Origin: JAAXHH01 sp965248395
Lineage (GTDB): Bacteria > JAAXHH01
Length of the DNA: 64,000 nucleotides
Assembly: GCA_965248395.1 (NCBI GenBank)
Contig: OZ252103.1
Span: forward strand, 620,001-684,000
Direction of reading: 5' to 3'
The position numbers and the translations under genes were made by a program. Positions 34,370 through 43,430 of the stretch are shown in pieces. Under the pieces are notes generated by a model. The model did not search any database. It was not told the DNA's origin and saw only the letters and a list, made by a program, of their open reading frames with translations. Position 1 is the stretch's first letter; the number at the start of each line of letters is the position of its first letter.

Positions 34370-35584
34370 ATGTCCCCATCCCTCAGTCTCATGATGTTCC
34401 TCCAGTTCTTCATCTGGGGGGCCTGGTTCTCGACGATCGCCGTCTTCATGAGCGCTCACGGGATGGCGGACCTTACCCACTGGCCCTACACGGTCAATCC
34501 GGTGGCCGCGATCGTTTCCCCGTTCTTCCTGGGCCTGGTCGCGGACCGGTATTTCGCGCCGGAGAAGGTCCTGGGATGGCTGCACGTCCTCGCCGGCTGC
34601 GTCATGCTTGCCGTTCCTCTCGCAGTGGATACACCGGTACTTTTCATCATCCTCCTGCTGATCTACAACATATGCTACATGCCGACCCTGGGGCTGGTGA
34701 ATGCGATTACCTTTCACCGCGTTGAAAACCGGGAAGAACAATATCCCCTGATCCGGGTGTTCGGTACCGTGGGATGGATCGCCGCCGGACTCTTCATCAG
34801 CTTCGTCCTGGGCCTGTTCTCCGGAAGCGTGATCCCCGAAAAGACGTCGTGGCCCCTCTATACGGCCGGTGCGGCGGGTGTCGTCATGGGGCTTTACAGC
34901 TTTACCCTCGGCCGCACGCCACCGCCGGCGGCCGGAAAAAAGGCGTCGATCCGATCCCTGGTTGGACTCGACGCGCTTCGGGAGCTCGGGAACCCCTCTT
35001 TCTACGTATTCATCGGCAGCGCGCTGCTCCTCTGCATTCCCCTCGCATTCTACTACAATTTCACGCAGATATACCTGGGCGCGACCGGTTTTGAACGTAT
35101 TGCCGGAACGCAGACGCTCGGCCAGATGTCCGAGGTGATCTTAATGCTGTGCATGCCTTTTTTCTTCCGGCGGCTCGGGGTGAAGCGCATGGTATTGATC
35201 GCGATGGCCGCCTGGGTGGTGAGGTACGGACTGTTCTCGTTCGGCGCGCCGGACGCCCTGGCGGCGTTCATCATCACGGGGATCGTCCTGCACGGCATTT
35301 GCTACGACTTCTTCTTCGTAACCGCCCACGTTTACATGGATCAACGGTCCAGCCCCGCCATCCGGGGACAGGCGCAAGGTCTGTTTGTGCTCGTTTCCAG
35401 CGGGTTGGGCATGCTGATCGGCGCCCAGGTGGCCGGCCGGGTCTACAATTCCTTTCTCGGCTTTTCGGGCAACCTGAATCTTGCTGACTGGCAGGTATTC
35501 TGGATCCTGCCTGCCGCCCTGGTCCTTCTCGTCCTGTTGCTTTTCGCCGTCGGTTTCAAAGAAAAAAGAAGCCCGGCGGGATAG
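34370..35584 (+). CDS. MFS nucleoside permease (NupG/XapB-like)
   Basis: A 404-residue transporter with twelve hydrophobic segments. It resembles nucleoside:H+ symporters: MMFLQFFIWGAWFSTIAVFM, then NPVAAIVSPFFLGLVADRYFAPEKVL (the MFS motif A loop) and FRRLGVKRMVLIAMAAWVVRYGLFSFG. NupG-family proteins take up purine and pyrimidine nucleosides. An AGGGA site is five bases before the ATG. It lies 45 bases after the TonB-like gene and converges with the APC permease gene, whose stop is two bases away, so no terminator fits between them. The substrate is a family-level inference. Confidence 0.82.
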   Translation: MSPSLSLMMFLQFFIWGAWFSTIAVFMSAHGMADLTHWPYTVNPVAAIVSPFFLGLVADRYFAPEKVLGWLHVLAGCVMLAVPLAVDTPVLFIILLLIYNICYMPTLGLVNAITFHRVENREEQYPLIRVFGTVGWIAAGLFISFVLGLFSGSVIPEKTSWPLYTAGAAGVVMGLYSFTLGRTPPPAAGKKASIRSLVGLDALRELGNPSFYVFIGSALLLCIPLAFYYNFTQIYLGATGFERIAGTQTLGQMSEVILMLCMPFFFRRLGVKRMVLIAMAAWVVRYGLFSFGAPDALAAFIITGIVLHGICYDFFFVTAHVYMDQRSSPAIRGQAQGLFVLVSSGLGMLIGAQVAGRVYNSFLGFSGNLNLADWQVFWILPAALVLLVLLLFAVGFKEKRSPAG

Positions 35585-35586
35585 GA

Positions 35587-36966
35587 TCAAGCCTTCCGGA
35601 ACGAGACCAGGTACACGATAGCCCCCAGCCCGAGACATCCCAGCCCGGGCAGCGCCTGCATGAAGTTCTGGGTGACGACCGTCACCACGACCCACGATAC
35701 CACCACCAGGAAGAAAACCGGTATGTAAGGATAACACGGAACCTTGAAAGGTCTCTTCGCGTCCGGATACTTGCGCCGCAGTAAGATGAGGGCGAGTACG
35801 TTCAGACCGTAGTACAGGTAGACGATATAGACGAAGGCGTTGATAATGGCCTGGAAGTTGCCCAGGAATGTCCACAGGATAGCCCAGATCGTCGTGGCCA
35901 CGATAGCGCGGGAAGGCGTCTTGAACCGGGGATGCACATGGGAGAACGATTTGAAAAACAGGCCCACCCGCGCCATGGCGTAGGGTATCCTGGGCGTGAT
36001 GATCAGGGTGCCGTTCATCGTCCCGAAGGTTGAAATCATGACCGCCGCGGAGATCAGAGAGCCCCCCACGGGACCGATCAGCCGCGTCGCAACGTCGGCC
36101 GCCACACGGTCCGAGGACGCGATTTCGCCGATGCCCAGGATGTACAGGTAGGACCAGTTCACTGCGAGATAAACGAGCGTGCACAGGCCAAGGCCGAAGA
36201 GGATCACCCGCGGCAGTATGCGCTGCGGATCCCGTACTTCCCCCGTAACCATGCTGGTGTTGACCCATCCCTGGTACGCGAAAAGCGCGCCGATCATCGC
36301 CGGACCCAGCACGGTCAGGATACCCGCGTCGAGGTCCGGCGGCACCAGTGGTTCGAAATGGCGCGCGTCTCCCCCTATCGCGATCGCCAGCAACGCAAGG
36401 CCGGCCAGGGCCGTCACCTTGGCGAAAGTAGTCAGGTTCATCACCAGTCCGCCGAACCTTACACCCACGTAATTGACGAAGCACAGAAAGATCAACAGGA
36501 TCCAGATGGCGACCTGTTGGGACGAGATTTCGAGGGGACCGACGGCAAATACGGAGTAATGGGACGAGATGACCGGTAGGAAATAGCCCATGTAGCTGGT
36601 GCAGATTGCACCGATGGCTGCCAGGCCGGCGCTCTGGAGAAGGACGACTTCCACCCATCCGTATAGAAAAGCCACGATGGGAGGGAAGGCTTCCTTGAGG
36701 TAAACGAACTGCCCGCCGCTGCGGGGCATCATGGTGCCGAGTTCGGCGAAGCACAGGGCGCCGGCGAAGCACAGGGCGCCACCGACGATCCATACCAGGA
36801 GGAACAGGCCCGGATTGCCAAGTTGTTGTGCGATGCCGGCCGGCGCACCGAATATGCCGGAGCCGATGATACCCCCGACGATGATGCTCGTTGCCGATAC
36901 GATGCCGAGATCGCGCCTCAGTTCGGTTTCGAGTTCGAAAGGGTTGCTGGCGGGTTTAGTGGACAT
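35587..36966 (-). CDS. APC-family amino acid permease
   Basis: A 459-residue transporter with twelve hydrophobic segments of the amino acid-polyamine-organocation superfamily (LeuT fold). The N-terminal half shows the unwound-helix motif IIVGGIIGSGIFGAP (TM1), then TMMPRSGGQFVYLKEAF (TM3) and ALFAYQGWVNTSMVTGEVRDPQR (TM6). The ATG at 36966 (MSTKPASNPFELETEL) is chosen over the upstream in-frame start because an extra 15 residues look unrelated. The closest general match is the LAT-like or YkbA/SteT group of amino acid exchangers. The substrate is unknown. It faces away from the LacI trio across a 474-base gap. Confidence 0.86.
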   Translation of the reverse strand: MSTKPASNPFELETELRRDLGIVSATSIIVGGIIGSGIFGAPAGIAQQLGNPGLFLLVWIVGGALCFAGALCFAELGTMMPRSGGQFVYLKEAFPPIVAFLYGWVEVVLLQSAGLAAIGAICTSYMGYFLPVISSHYSVFAVGPLEISSQQVAIWILLIFLCFVNYVGVRFGGLVMNLTTFAKVTALAGLALLAIAIGGDARHFEPLVPPDLDAGILTVLGPAMIGALFAYQGWVNTSMVTGEVRDPQRILPRVILFGLGLCTLVYLAVNWSYLYILGIGEIASSDRVAADVATRLIGPVGGSLISAAVMISTFGTMNGTLIITPRIPYAMARVGLFFKSFSHVHPRFKTPSRAIVATTIWAILWTFLGNFQAIINAFVYIVYLYYGLNVLALILLRRKYPDAKRPFKVPCYPYIPVFFLVVVSWVVVTVVTQNFMQALPGLGCLGLGAIVYLVSFRKA

Positions 36967-37176
36967 GGGTGTTGCTCTTGGCGTATGCGGCTGGCTGCAA
37001 ACTACCTGCACGCACGAGCGAAGGGTAGGGTAGGTATGTTCCGGGTATGCTTCCAGGTGAATGCGCTATAATACCGTACTGCGATAATGGCGCGCCACTG
37101 ATTTCTTGCCAATGACCTGCGTAGCCCTGCACTGCAAGGTTTTAGCGGTGACTGGGCATCGAGGACACTCAGTCGC

Positions 37177-37206
37177 TTGACAAAAGTCCCGAGTTGTCTC
37201 TACATT
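37177..37206 (+). promoter_or_regulatory. Sigma-70-type promoter of the first lacI gene; describes gap 36967-37440
   Basis: TTGACA (37177-37182), an 18-base spacer, and TACATT (37201-37206) form a good sigma-70 promoter in front of the first LacI gene, giving a leader of about 230 bases. The 474-base gap between the permease and this gene is otherwise without an ORF of note. It holds a perfect 10-base palindrome, CACACGTGTG (37373-37382), about 60 bases before the start codon. Confidence 0.5.
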
Positions 37207-37440
37207 GTGGATACGTAGTCGGCGCAGTCGCCGTAGATAACGTAGTCGACCCGATTGACTGACCGTAACCAGTGGGTTTCACCCTCGTAAGCCATACGAT
37301 CCGCAAACCCAACTCCCTCGACATGTTCTCTTTCTTCACTAAATACCCGATCGAACGATCCAACGTATCATTCACACGTGTGCGTGTTCTGTCGTGGTCG
37401 TCTTAATCTGTGACTATCAGGTTACGTTGGAGATAGTTCT

Positions 37441-38457
37441 ATGAGAAAAAAGCCGGTTACCATCAAGGATATCGCAAAACACCTGGGCATTTCATACTCC
37501 ACGGTTTCCCGGGCGCTGTCTTCCCATGCCGCTCATCTCGTGAAAGACCAGACACGGAGAACCGTGCAACAGACCGCGTATGACATGGACTACTCTCCGA
37601 ACCTCATGGCACGGACTATGTTGAAAGGCGGCGAGGGAATCCTGGGACTGGTGACCTATCACGTGAGCCTGGAGTCTTTCGGGAGACAGATACACCACTT
37701 CCTGCGTATGGCGGGCGAACATGGTTACCAGATCCTGATCGCTGCGACAACGGACCAGGTCTCCCAATCGCCAGAAGACGATCAAGTCAAGCAGATCAGG
37801 CAACTGGAATCCCGCGGAGTGGACGGACTCCTGATCAACACGCGAGGCGACGAAGCGGAATCCGCACGTATTATCAAAGCTGTAAATTGGAAACTCCCGG
37901 TGGAGACCTACTCCTACCCGGCCGGCGCCATGAATGGCGTGGTAGTGGATCACGCATCCGGGTTTTTCGTGATGACTGAACACCTGATCGGACTCGGCCA
38001 CGAAAGGATCTGTTTCCTCGGAGAAGACTGGGTACGAACCAACGGGCCATCGGCCATGGGCAAGGGTTACTACACGGCGATGAGACAGCATGGACTGACG
38101 CCCCGACGTGCCGAAGTTGATTCTACCGGAACAGAATCGGGATACCGACTGGGGAAGGCACTGGGCAGCCGGTTCACGGCCCTTGTGTGTTGCTGCGACT
38201 ACACGGCTCTCGGGGTGTGCAGGGGCCTGTCAGACTCGGGGATAAGCGTACCCGGCGACGTGGCGGTCACGGGCTTCGGAGATATGGACCTTTCGGCTTT
38301 CATAACCCCGGCCCTGACCACGCTGAGCATTCCCTATGAAAATATCGCACAACTTGCAATGCGAGATATCCTGCGGCAACTGCGGGGCGAAACCACCCCC
38401 CGCCAGCATACGTTGAAACCCCGACTTATCGTCCGGGAATCCTGCGGCGCAAAGTAA
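37441..38457 (+). CDS. LacI-family transcriptional regulator (paralogue 1 of 3)
   Basis: A 338-residue repressor. The N-terminal helix-turn-helix VTIKDIAKHLGISYSTVSRAL (residues ~6-26) is followed by the hinge (DYSPNLMARTML) and a periplasmic-binding-protein-like effector domain, with GLGHERICFLG and FTALVCCCDYTALGVCRGL as landmarks. GGAGA lies 8 bases before the ATG. It binds DNA as a dimer and should release it on binding a sugar or a related metabolite. The effector is unknown. It is followed by two close paralogues, each starting M-(R/K)-x-K-x-VTIKDIA. Confidence 0.93.
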   Translation: MRKKPVTIKDIAKHLGISYSTVSRALSSHAAHLVKDQTRRTVQQTAYDMDYSPNLMARTMLKGGEGILGLVTYHVSLESFGRQIHHFLRMAGEHGYQILIAATTDQVSQSPEDDQVKQIRQLESRGVDGLLINTRGDEAESARIIKAVNWKLPVETYSYPAGAMNGVVVDHASGFFVMTEHLIGLGHERICFLGEDWVRTNGPSAMGKGYYTAMRQHGLTPRRAEVDSTGTESGYRLGKALGSRFTALVCCCDYTALGVCRGLSDSGISVPGDVAVTGFGDMDLSAFITPALTTLSIPYENIAQLAMRDILRQLRGETTPRQHTLKPRLIVRESCGAK

Positions 38458-38481
38458 CTCATCCAACGTTTCAAAAAAGAA

Positions 38482-38510
38482 TTGACATCAAGTCGGACAA
38501 CGCACTTATT
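38482..38510 (+). promoter_or_regulatory. Promoter of the second lacI gene
   Basis: TTGACA (38482-38487), a 17-base spacer and CTTATT (38505-38510) lie 120-150 bases before the second LacI gene. Just downstream lie two copies of the self-complementary TTGCAA separated by GA, the sequence AAACGTGTG, and ATGGT-GT-ACCAT (5-base arms). All are in the position where a repressor would block this promoter. The operator role is inferred. Confidence 0.42.
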
Positions 38511-38629
38511 GCAAGATTGCAAACGTGTGTCATGGTGTACCATACCTCAAACGAAATTGAACGGGCTTACCGAATCCTGCGGTATGTCTCCACGCGGGCT
38601 ATACCCGCCCGTAAGTACGGAATGGGTCA

Positions 38630-39658
38630 ATGAGAAAAAAGCAGGTTACGATTAAAGACATAGCCAGGGCACTGGGGGTGTCCCACTCGACGATATCCCG
38701 GGCGTTGTCCCGGGACAAGTCTTACATGGTGAGTGAGGAGACCCGCAGGCTGGTCAAGCAAACCGCCGAGGAAATGAACTACAGCCCCAACCTGTTGGCC
38801 AAAGGGTTTGCCACGGGGAAAACCGGTACGCTGGGACTGCTGACCTTCGAGTCTTACCAGGAACCGTATGGGGCACAGATCGACTGTTTTCTCAAGGATG
38901 CCGATGAGCGAAATTACAGGCTTCTGGTAGGCATGTCCGCGGAAAGGGATTCCGAATCACCGGAGCTCGACCAGGTATCGCAGATCGGGCAGTTTATATC
39001 GAGAGGCATTGACGGACTCCTGGTGCAGACCATGGGCGATGTAAACGAGTCGAAGCGGATTCAGCGAGCGGTTGATGGCCGGGTGCCCGTGGTGACCTTT
39101 CCCTATCCTACCCGGGACTACTGTGGGGTTGTGCTGGACCATGAGGCAGGATTTTACCGTGCGACGACGCACTTGATCGAGTTGGGCCACGAAAGGATCG
39201 GATTCCTAGGTGACAGCTGGGATGAGTCCGGCCAGGACTCCTCCAGGGGCAGGGGCTACTACAAGGCCATGAACGAGCACGGTCTTACACCGAAGAGCCT
39301 GGCAGTCGGCGTGCAGCAGGCCGAATCAGGCTACCGCCTGTCCAGGGAAGTAAGAGATCGTTTCACTGCGCTGGTGTGCCGTAGCGACTACACGGCGATA
39401 GGCGTCCTCCGCGGCATGCGGGAATTAAGAATCCGCGTACCCGAAGACGTGGCCGTGGTGGGTAACGGCAACTTGGACGTTTCGGCTTACGTAACACCCT
39501 CACTGACTACGCAGTCTACGCCCGCCAGGGAGATCGCCCATGCTGCGATGGATCTGATGTTGAGACAGTTCGAAGGTCATGACACGGTCTGGCAGATCGT
39601 TTTGACTTCCTCCCTTGTCTTGAGAGAGTCCAGCGGTGTCGGCAGGAATCACTCATGA
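38630..39658 (+). CDS. LacI-family transcriptional regulator (paralogue 2 of 3)
   Basis: A 342-residue repressor with the same layout as the gene before it: helix-turn-helix VTIKDIARALGVSHSTISRAL, hinge NYSPNLLAKGFATGKTG, then a sugar-binding-protein-like effector domain (THLIELGHERIGFLGDSW, FTALVCRSDYTAIGVLRGM). In the hinge, Lys replaces the Arg of classic LacI proteins. It lies 172 bases after paralogue 1 and has its own promoter. The recognition helix STISRAL differs slightly from STVSRAL in the others, so operator preference may differ. Effector unknown. Confidence 0.93.
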   Translation: MRKKQVTIKDIARALGVSHSTISRALSRDKSYMVSEETRRLVKQTAEEMNYSPNLLAKGFATGKTGTLGLLTFESYQEPYGAQIDCFLKDADERNYRLLVGMSAERDSESPELDQVSQIGQFISRGIDGLLVQTMGDVNESKRIQRAVDGRVPVVTFPYPTRDYCGVVLDHEAGFYRATTHLIELGHERIGFLGDSWDESGQDSSRGRGYYKAMNEHGLTPKSLAVGVQQAESGYRLSREVRDRFTALVCRSDYTAIGVLRGMRELRIRVPEDVAVVGNGNLDVSAYVTPSLTTQSTPAREIAHAAMDLMLRQFEGHDTVWQIVLTSSLVLRESSGVGRNHS

Positions 39659-39771
39659 TCCGTTTAAGTCTACAGTCGTGACAAAATGTGCAATAGAAAA
39701 CGTGTGCATTTCTGCTGACCAGCCATTGAGTTCAGCAACACATCCTGCTCCCACTCGAAGTGCCATCCATC

Positions 39772-39799
39772 TTGACAAGCAGCAACATTTTTTTATCTT
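39772..39799 (+). promoter_or_regulatory. Promoter of the third lacI gene; describes gap 39659-39992
   Basis: TTGACA (39772-39777), a 16-base spacer containing seven T, and TATCTT (39794-39799) precede the third LacI gene by about 195 bases. The 334-base gap has no gene. Upstream of the promoter, AAAACGTGTGC (39697-39707) repeats a motif seen before the other two LacI genes, and TGTGCA occurs twice around it. The AT content of this gap is higher than that of the genes. Confidence 0.47.
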
Positions 39800-39992
39800 A
39801 CTACTTAACGGGTATAGACTATCGCGCGGACAGTCAACTACCGTCATAAAACACCGCCCATATAGCTCATCATACCGTTTTGTCATGACTTCCGGCAGAT
39901 GCCGCAGCGATCACGGTATGGACGGCCTGACGAGTTAGTTGGTCATACTGAATCGGCACAGAATTCTGCCTTGATGAAGATCGGATCGATCC

Positions 39993-41015
39993 ATGAAAGT
40001 CAAACAGGTCACCATTAAAGACATCGCGAGTCGCCTGGGAATCTCACATTCCACCGTATCTCGCGCTTTGTCCAATACCGCTTCATACCTCGTCAACGAC
40101 GATACCCGAAGACTAGTGAAACAAACGGCTGAAGAAATGGAATATACGCCCAATCTCATGGCGAAAGGGTTCGTGACGGGAAAGACGGGTACGCTGGGCC
40201 TGCTGACCTACCAGATCGCGATCGAAACCTTCGGAAGACAGACCGATCACATTTTGAGGATGGCTGGCAAGAACCAATATCAAGTGCTGATGGGCATGGC
40301 GATTTTCCGTGTCAGCGGACCTACGCAGGACGACCAGGGTTTGCAAATCAGGCAATTGATTTCCAGGGGCGTGGACGGACTTCTGATCAATACGAGGGGA
40401 GACGGGGAGGAATCGAAACGCATCCACGACTCGGTGCGGGGTCGTGTTCCATTCGTGACCTATCACTTTCCCACTGAAAACACCAGTGGAGTTATCCTTG
40501 ATCTAATCTCTGACTTTTATGATGCTACCGTGCATCTGATCGAAATGGGTCACCGGCGAATCGGCTTTATCGGAATGGAACCAGACGAGACCAAGCCCGT
40601 TACGTTCAAGGCGAAGGGGTACCTTCGGGCAATGCAAGACCACGATCTTCCCTTTCATATCATTCCAGCCCGGGGACTGCTTGGTGAAGGTGGATACATC
40701 CAGGGCAAGAACCTCAGAGACCGGTTCACCGCTGTTTTATGCCGTAATGACTACACGGCTATTGGGGTGTGCCGCGGGCTGCAGGACTCGGGCCTCAGAG
40801 TCCCTGATGACGTGGCCATAGTGGGTCAAGGCGATATCGACGTTTCGAAGTACCTTACACCGGCATTGACCACGATCGCTACACCATACGAGGATATTGC
40901 CCGCACCGCGTTGGACCTTTTATTACGTCAACTCGGGGGTGAAAAAACCGAGGACCAGCTCAACCTGAGATGCCGTCTCATCGTTCGGGAGTCCTGTGGT
41001 AGTAACCGAAAGTAG
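39993..41015 (+). CDS. LacI-family transcriptional regulator (paralogue 3 of 3)
   Basis: A 340-residue repressor: helix-turn-helix VTIKDIASRLGISHSTVSRAL, hinge EYTPNLMAKGFVTGKTG, and an effector domain with LIEMGHRRIGFIGME and FTAVLCRNDYTAIGVCRGL. The hinge and the GKTGTLGLLT segment are nearly the same as in paralogue 2, so these two look like the more recent duplication. It converges with the dioxygenase gene 84 bases away. No sugar operon adjoins the trio except the PhyH and Gfo/Idh/MocA genes on the other strand. Effector unknown. Confidence 0.93.
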   Translation: MKVKQVTIKDIASRLGISHSTVSRALSNTASYLVNDDTRRLVKQTAEEMEYTPNLMAKGFVTGKTGTLGLLTYQIAIETFGRQTDHILRMAGKNQYQVLMGMAIFRVSGPTQDDQGLQIRQLISRGVDGLLINTRGDGEESKRIHDSVRGRVPFVTYHFPTENTSGVILDLISDFYDATVHLIEMGHRRIGFIGMEPDETKPVTFKAKGYLRAMQDHDLPFHIIPARGLLGEGGYIQGKNLRDRFTAVLCRNDYTAIGVCRGLQDSGLRVPDDVAIVGQGDIDVSKYLTPALTTIATPYEDIARTALDLLLRQLGGEKTEDQLNLRCRLIVRESCGSNRK

Positions 41016-41099
41016 TCCCGCAAAGCCCTGTCAGAACATTCCTGCATTCCGCCTACACGCAGACTGCCACCAGAACATCTGAGTTTAGTTGTAGCCGGC

Positions 41100-41921
41100 T
41101 CATTCCCAGCGATCCAGCCCCAGTAATTTCAGCCCGAGTGGAGTCAGGCGGGCGGGGTCGCCCATGCGTTCCACGCCGCGCGGATCCCCCGGAAACTGGA
41201 CCGGGTGCATGCGGTCCATCCAAAGCGATACGCGGAGTTGCCGCAACGATTCGTCCTCCTCCCTGCTTGGACTTGCGGAAATGTACTGGCACCAGCGGGG
41301 ACTTTCGGAAGTATTGTGGCTGTTTCCATGGGGAAGCAGACTGTGCCAGATGAGCAGGTCGCCAGCCTTGCCCGGGATCGCAACCGGTTTTAGATCCGTC
41401 AAGTCGGGCCGCATGGGATCACGGTCGGCTGGCTGGGTCTTTACCCATTCGAAAAAACCCCGGTGGAACCCCGGCACGCACTGAAAACCGCCCTGGTTCT
41501 CCGCCGTATCGGCCAGGTACAGCACCCCCTGCACCTTGAGCCCTCCGGGATGATCCGAAGTGTCGATGTCCCAGTGTATCAGCGACTCGCTGAAACCATG
41601 CGCCATGCCTTCACGCTCGGGCGGCGTCATGTTGGCGCGGTCGATGCTGACCCACAGCTTTTCTTCCTTCCAAAGGCTTTTGAAGGCCTCGTATACCCGG
41701 GGATACTGCCGGTTGTCCCACATGGCCTGGTGTTGGTGCATCTCGACGAATCCGAGACGGCGCGGAGGATCGACATACCACGTTTCAGGATCGTCAGGAT
41801 TGAGATCGAGGAATTCGGAAATGGCTCCGATGGTCGCTTCCAGATGGGATCCGGGCACGGCATCGGGAATGATGACGTAGCCGTTGTCCTCCCAGCAGGC
41901 CCATTGTTCACCGGTCAGCAA
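41100..41921 (-). CDS. Phytanoyl-CoA dioxygenase family protein (Fe(II)/2-oxoglutarate)
   Basis: A 273-residue non-heme iron oxygenase of the PhyH family. The iron-binding HxD is in ESLIHWDIDTSDHPGG (residues ~120-135); the distal His is in LIWHSLLPHGNSHN and the 2-oxoglutarate-binding Arg follows in ESPRWCQYISASP. The start is TTG at 41921, supported by GGAGG six bases upstream. The substrate is unlikely to be phytanoyl-CoA; in Latescibacteria-like and planctomycete genomes this family is greatly expanded and often paired with Gfo/Idh/MocA oxidoreductases, as here (100 bases upstream on the same strand). Confidence 0.87.
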   Translation of the reverse strand: MLTGEQWACWEDNGYVIIPDAVPGSHLEATIGAISEFLDLNPDDPETWYVDPPRRLGFVEMHQHQAMWDNRQYPRVYEAFKSLWKEEKLWVSIDRANMTPPEREGMAHGFSESLIHWDIDTSDHPGGLKVQGVLYLADTAENQGGFQCVPGFHRGFFEWVKTQPADRDPMRPDLTDLKPVAIPGKAGDLLIWHSLLPHGNSHNTSESPRWCQYISASPSREEDESLRQLRVSLWMDRMHPVQFPGDPRGVERMGDPARLTPLGLKLLGLDRWE

Positions 41922-42021
41922 TTCAATCCTCCACGGGATTGATGAACGCTACCTGTTCAAACGATTTCCACCAATAGTACCGACCTATATCCAATGTAGC
42001 ACCTCGTCGATATCCAGTCGA

Positions 42022-43071
42022 TCAGATCAGCCGCTCTATCGGCACCTCGCGTCCCGTTTCGGCGGAGCGATAGATGCCGTTCAGGATCTGCTGCACGAGG
42101 AGGCCGTGTTCACCCGGCGCCTCGGACGGATTCCGGGTCTGCACGCAGTCCACGAAGTGCCGCAGCTTGTAACGGAATCCATCCATGTTCGGCAGGTAAT
42201 CCGGTGTCATGTTGACCATGGTGCCGGACTGGTCCTTGAAGACCATGGGCGGATTGAACTGGCCGCCGGCCTTTTCGCCCATGAGAGAGAAAGTCCATTC
42301 GCCCTTGCCGATATGGGCTGCGAAGGAGGCCTCCACCGAGAGCGTGGCGCCGTTATCGAACCGGATCATCCCCACTGCCAGGTCCTCGACCGAGTATGTC
42401 TCGTGGTCCCAGTCGGGCCACATGGAAACCGTGTCGCTGGTTCGGTCTCCAAGGTAGGTGTAGGCGCTTCCGAAGGCGCTGACGGGTTGCGGCGAGCCCA
42501 TGAGATAATGGGCTGCTTCGATCATGTGCACGCCGATATCGATCAATGCTCCGCCTCCCTGGAGGTCCTTGCGGCCAAAGACGCCCCAGTTCGGTATCCC
42601 GCGCCGGCGCAAGGCGAGACAGCGTCCGTACAGAATCCGGCCGAATTCCCCCCGGTCGATGAACCGCTTGAGCATCTGCGCCTCGGGCATGAACCGGTGT
42701 TGGAAGCCGATCACAAGGATCCGGTCCGTCTCTCGGCTCGTCTTCACCATCTCCGCCGCCTCTTCCGCCGTGATGGCCATGGGTTTTTCCACCAGCACGT
42801 CCTTGCCGGCCCGAAGCGCGTCGATCGTCGGTTGGCGGTGCGCGCTGTTCGGCGTGCCGACCGTTACCGCGTCGATGGCATCCATTTCCAGCAATTCCCT
42901 GTAATCGGTGAAGCAGTGGGGAATGCCGTACATTTCGCGGCAAAGATCCAGCGCCGACTCGCTGATATCGGCGACGGCCACCAGTTCCACGTCCTCCATC
43001 TCCGACAGGAATTTCATATGTTCCCGGGCGATTCCGCCTCCCCCGATGAAACCCACTTTCGTTCTGCTCAC
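42022..43071 (-). CDS. Gfo/Idh/MocA family oxidoreductase
   Basis: A 349-residue NAD(P)-dependent sugar or inositol dehydrogenase-like enzyme. The Rossmann motif is KVGFIGGGGIAREHMKFL; the family signature EKP is in VLVEKPMAITAEEA near residue 97; the C-terminal catalytic region has GGGALIDIGVHMIEAAHYLMG (Asp and His as acid/base pair). The start is a GTG at 43071 with AGGA about six bases upstream. It lies 100 bases before the PhyH gene on the same strand and diverges from the GWxTD gene. It probably oxidises a sugar or sugar acid, with the LacI trio nearby as possible regulators. Confidence 0.9.
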   Translation of the reverse strand: MSRTKVGFIGGGGIAREHMKFLSEMEDVELVAVADISESALDLCREMYGIPHCFTDYRELLEMDAIDAVTVGTPNSAHRQPTIDALRAGKDVLVEKPMAITAEEAAEMVKTSRETDRILVIGFQHRFMPEAQMLKRFIDRGEFGRILYGRCLALRRRGIPNWGVFGRKDLQGGGALIDIGVHMIEAAHYLMGSPQPVSAFGSAYTYLGDRTSDTVSMWPDWDHETYSVEDLAVGMIRFDNGATLSVEASFAAHIGKGEWTFSLMGEKAGGQFNPPMVFKDQSGTMVNMTPDYLPNMDGFRYKLRHFVDCVQTRNPSEAPGEHGLLVQQILNGIYRSAETGREVPIERLI

Positions 43072-43295
43072 GCCTTCATCCTTTCTTCATCCTGCCAGTG
43101 AACGTGCCGTACTGAGTGAAAAACTGCCGTAAAGCGCTTCCGCGTACCGTGAATGCCGCCTTCGAGCACTTCAAAATGGGAACCAATTCCACGGTCTGTG
43201 GTTTCTATATAGTGTGGCCGAATAACGACGGTAATGCGCAATGTCCGATCGATCCGACCGAGTCCACCGCCGCCGCACGGGTTCAAATAATGCTT

Positions 43296-43323
43296 TTGTA
43301 GGTCTGCGGTATGCAAATATATT
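43296..43323 (+). promoter_or_regulatory. Putative promoter of the GWxTD-priA unit; describes gap 43072-43430
   Basis: TTGTAG (43296-43301), a 16-base spacer and TATATT (43318-43323) form a fair sigma-70-type promoter about 110 bases before the GWxTD gene. The 359-base gap between this gene and the divergent oxidoreductase has no other feature I can support. The minus-strand promoter is not evident. Confidence 0.35.
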
Positions 43324-43430
43324 GATAGAAGCATCCCGTGACAACCGTATCAGCGCTCTTTGGTGGACCCAGGCGGTCGCGGACCGGGTCCGCAGGAATT
43401 CGTGTTTCGTCTATTTTCGATGGGGTTGCG

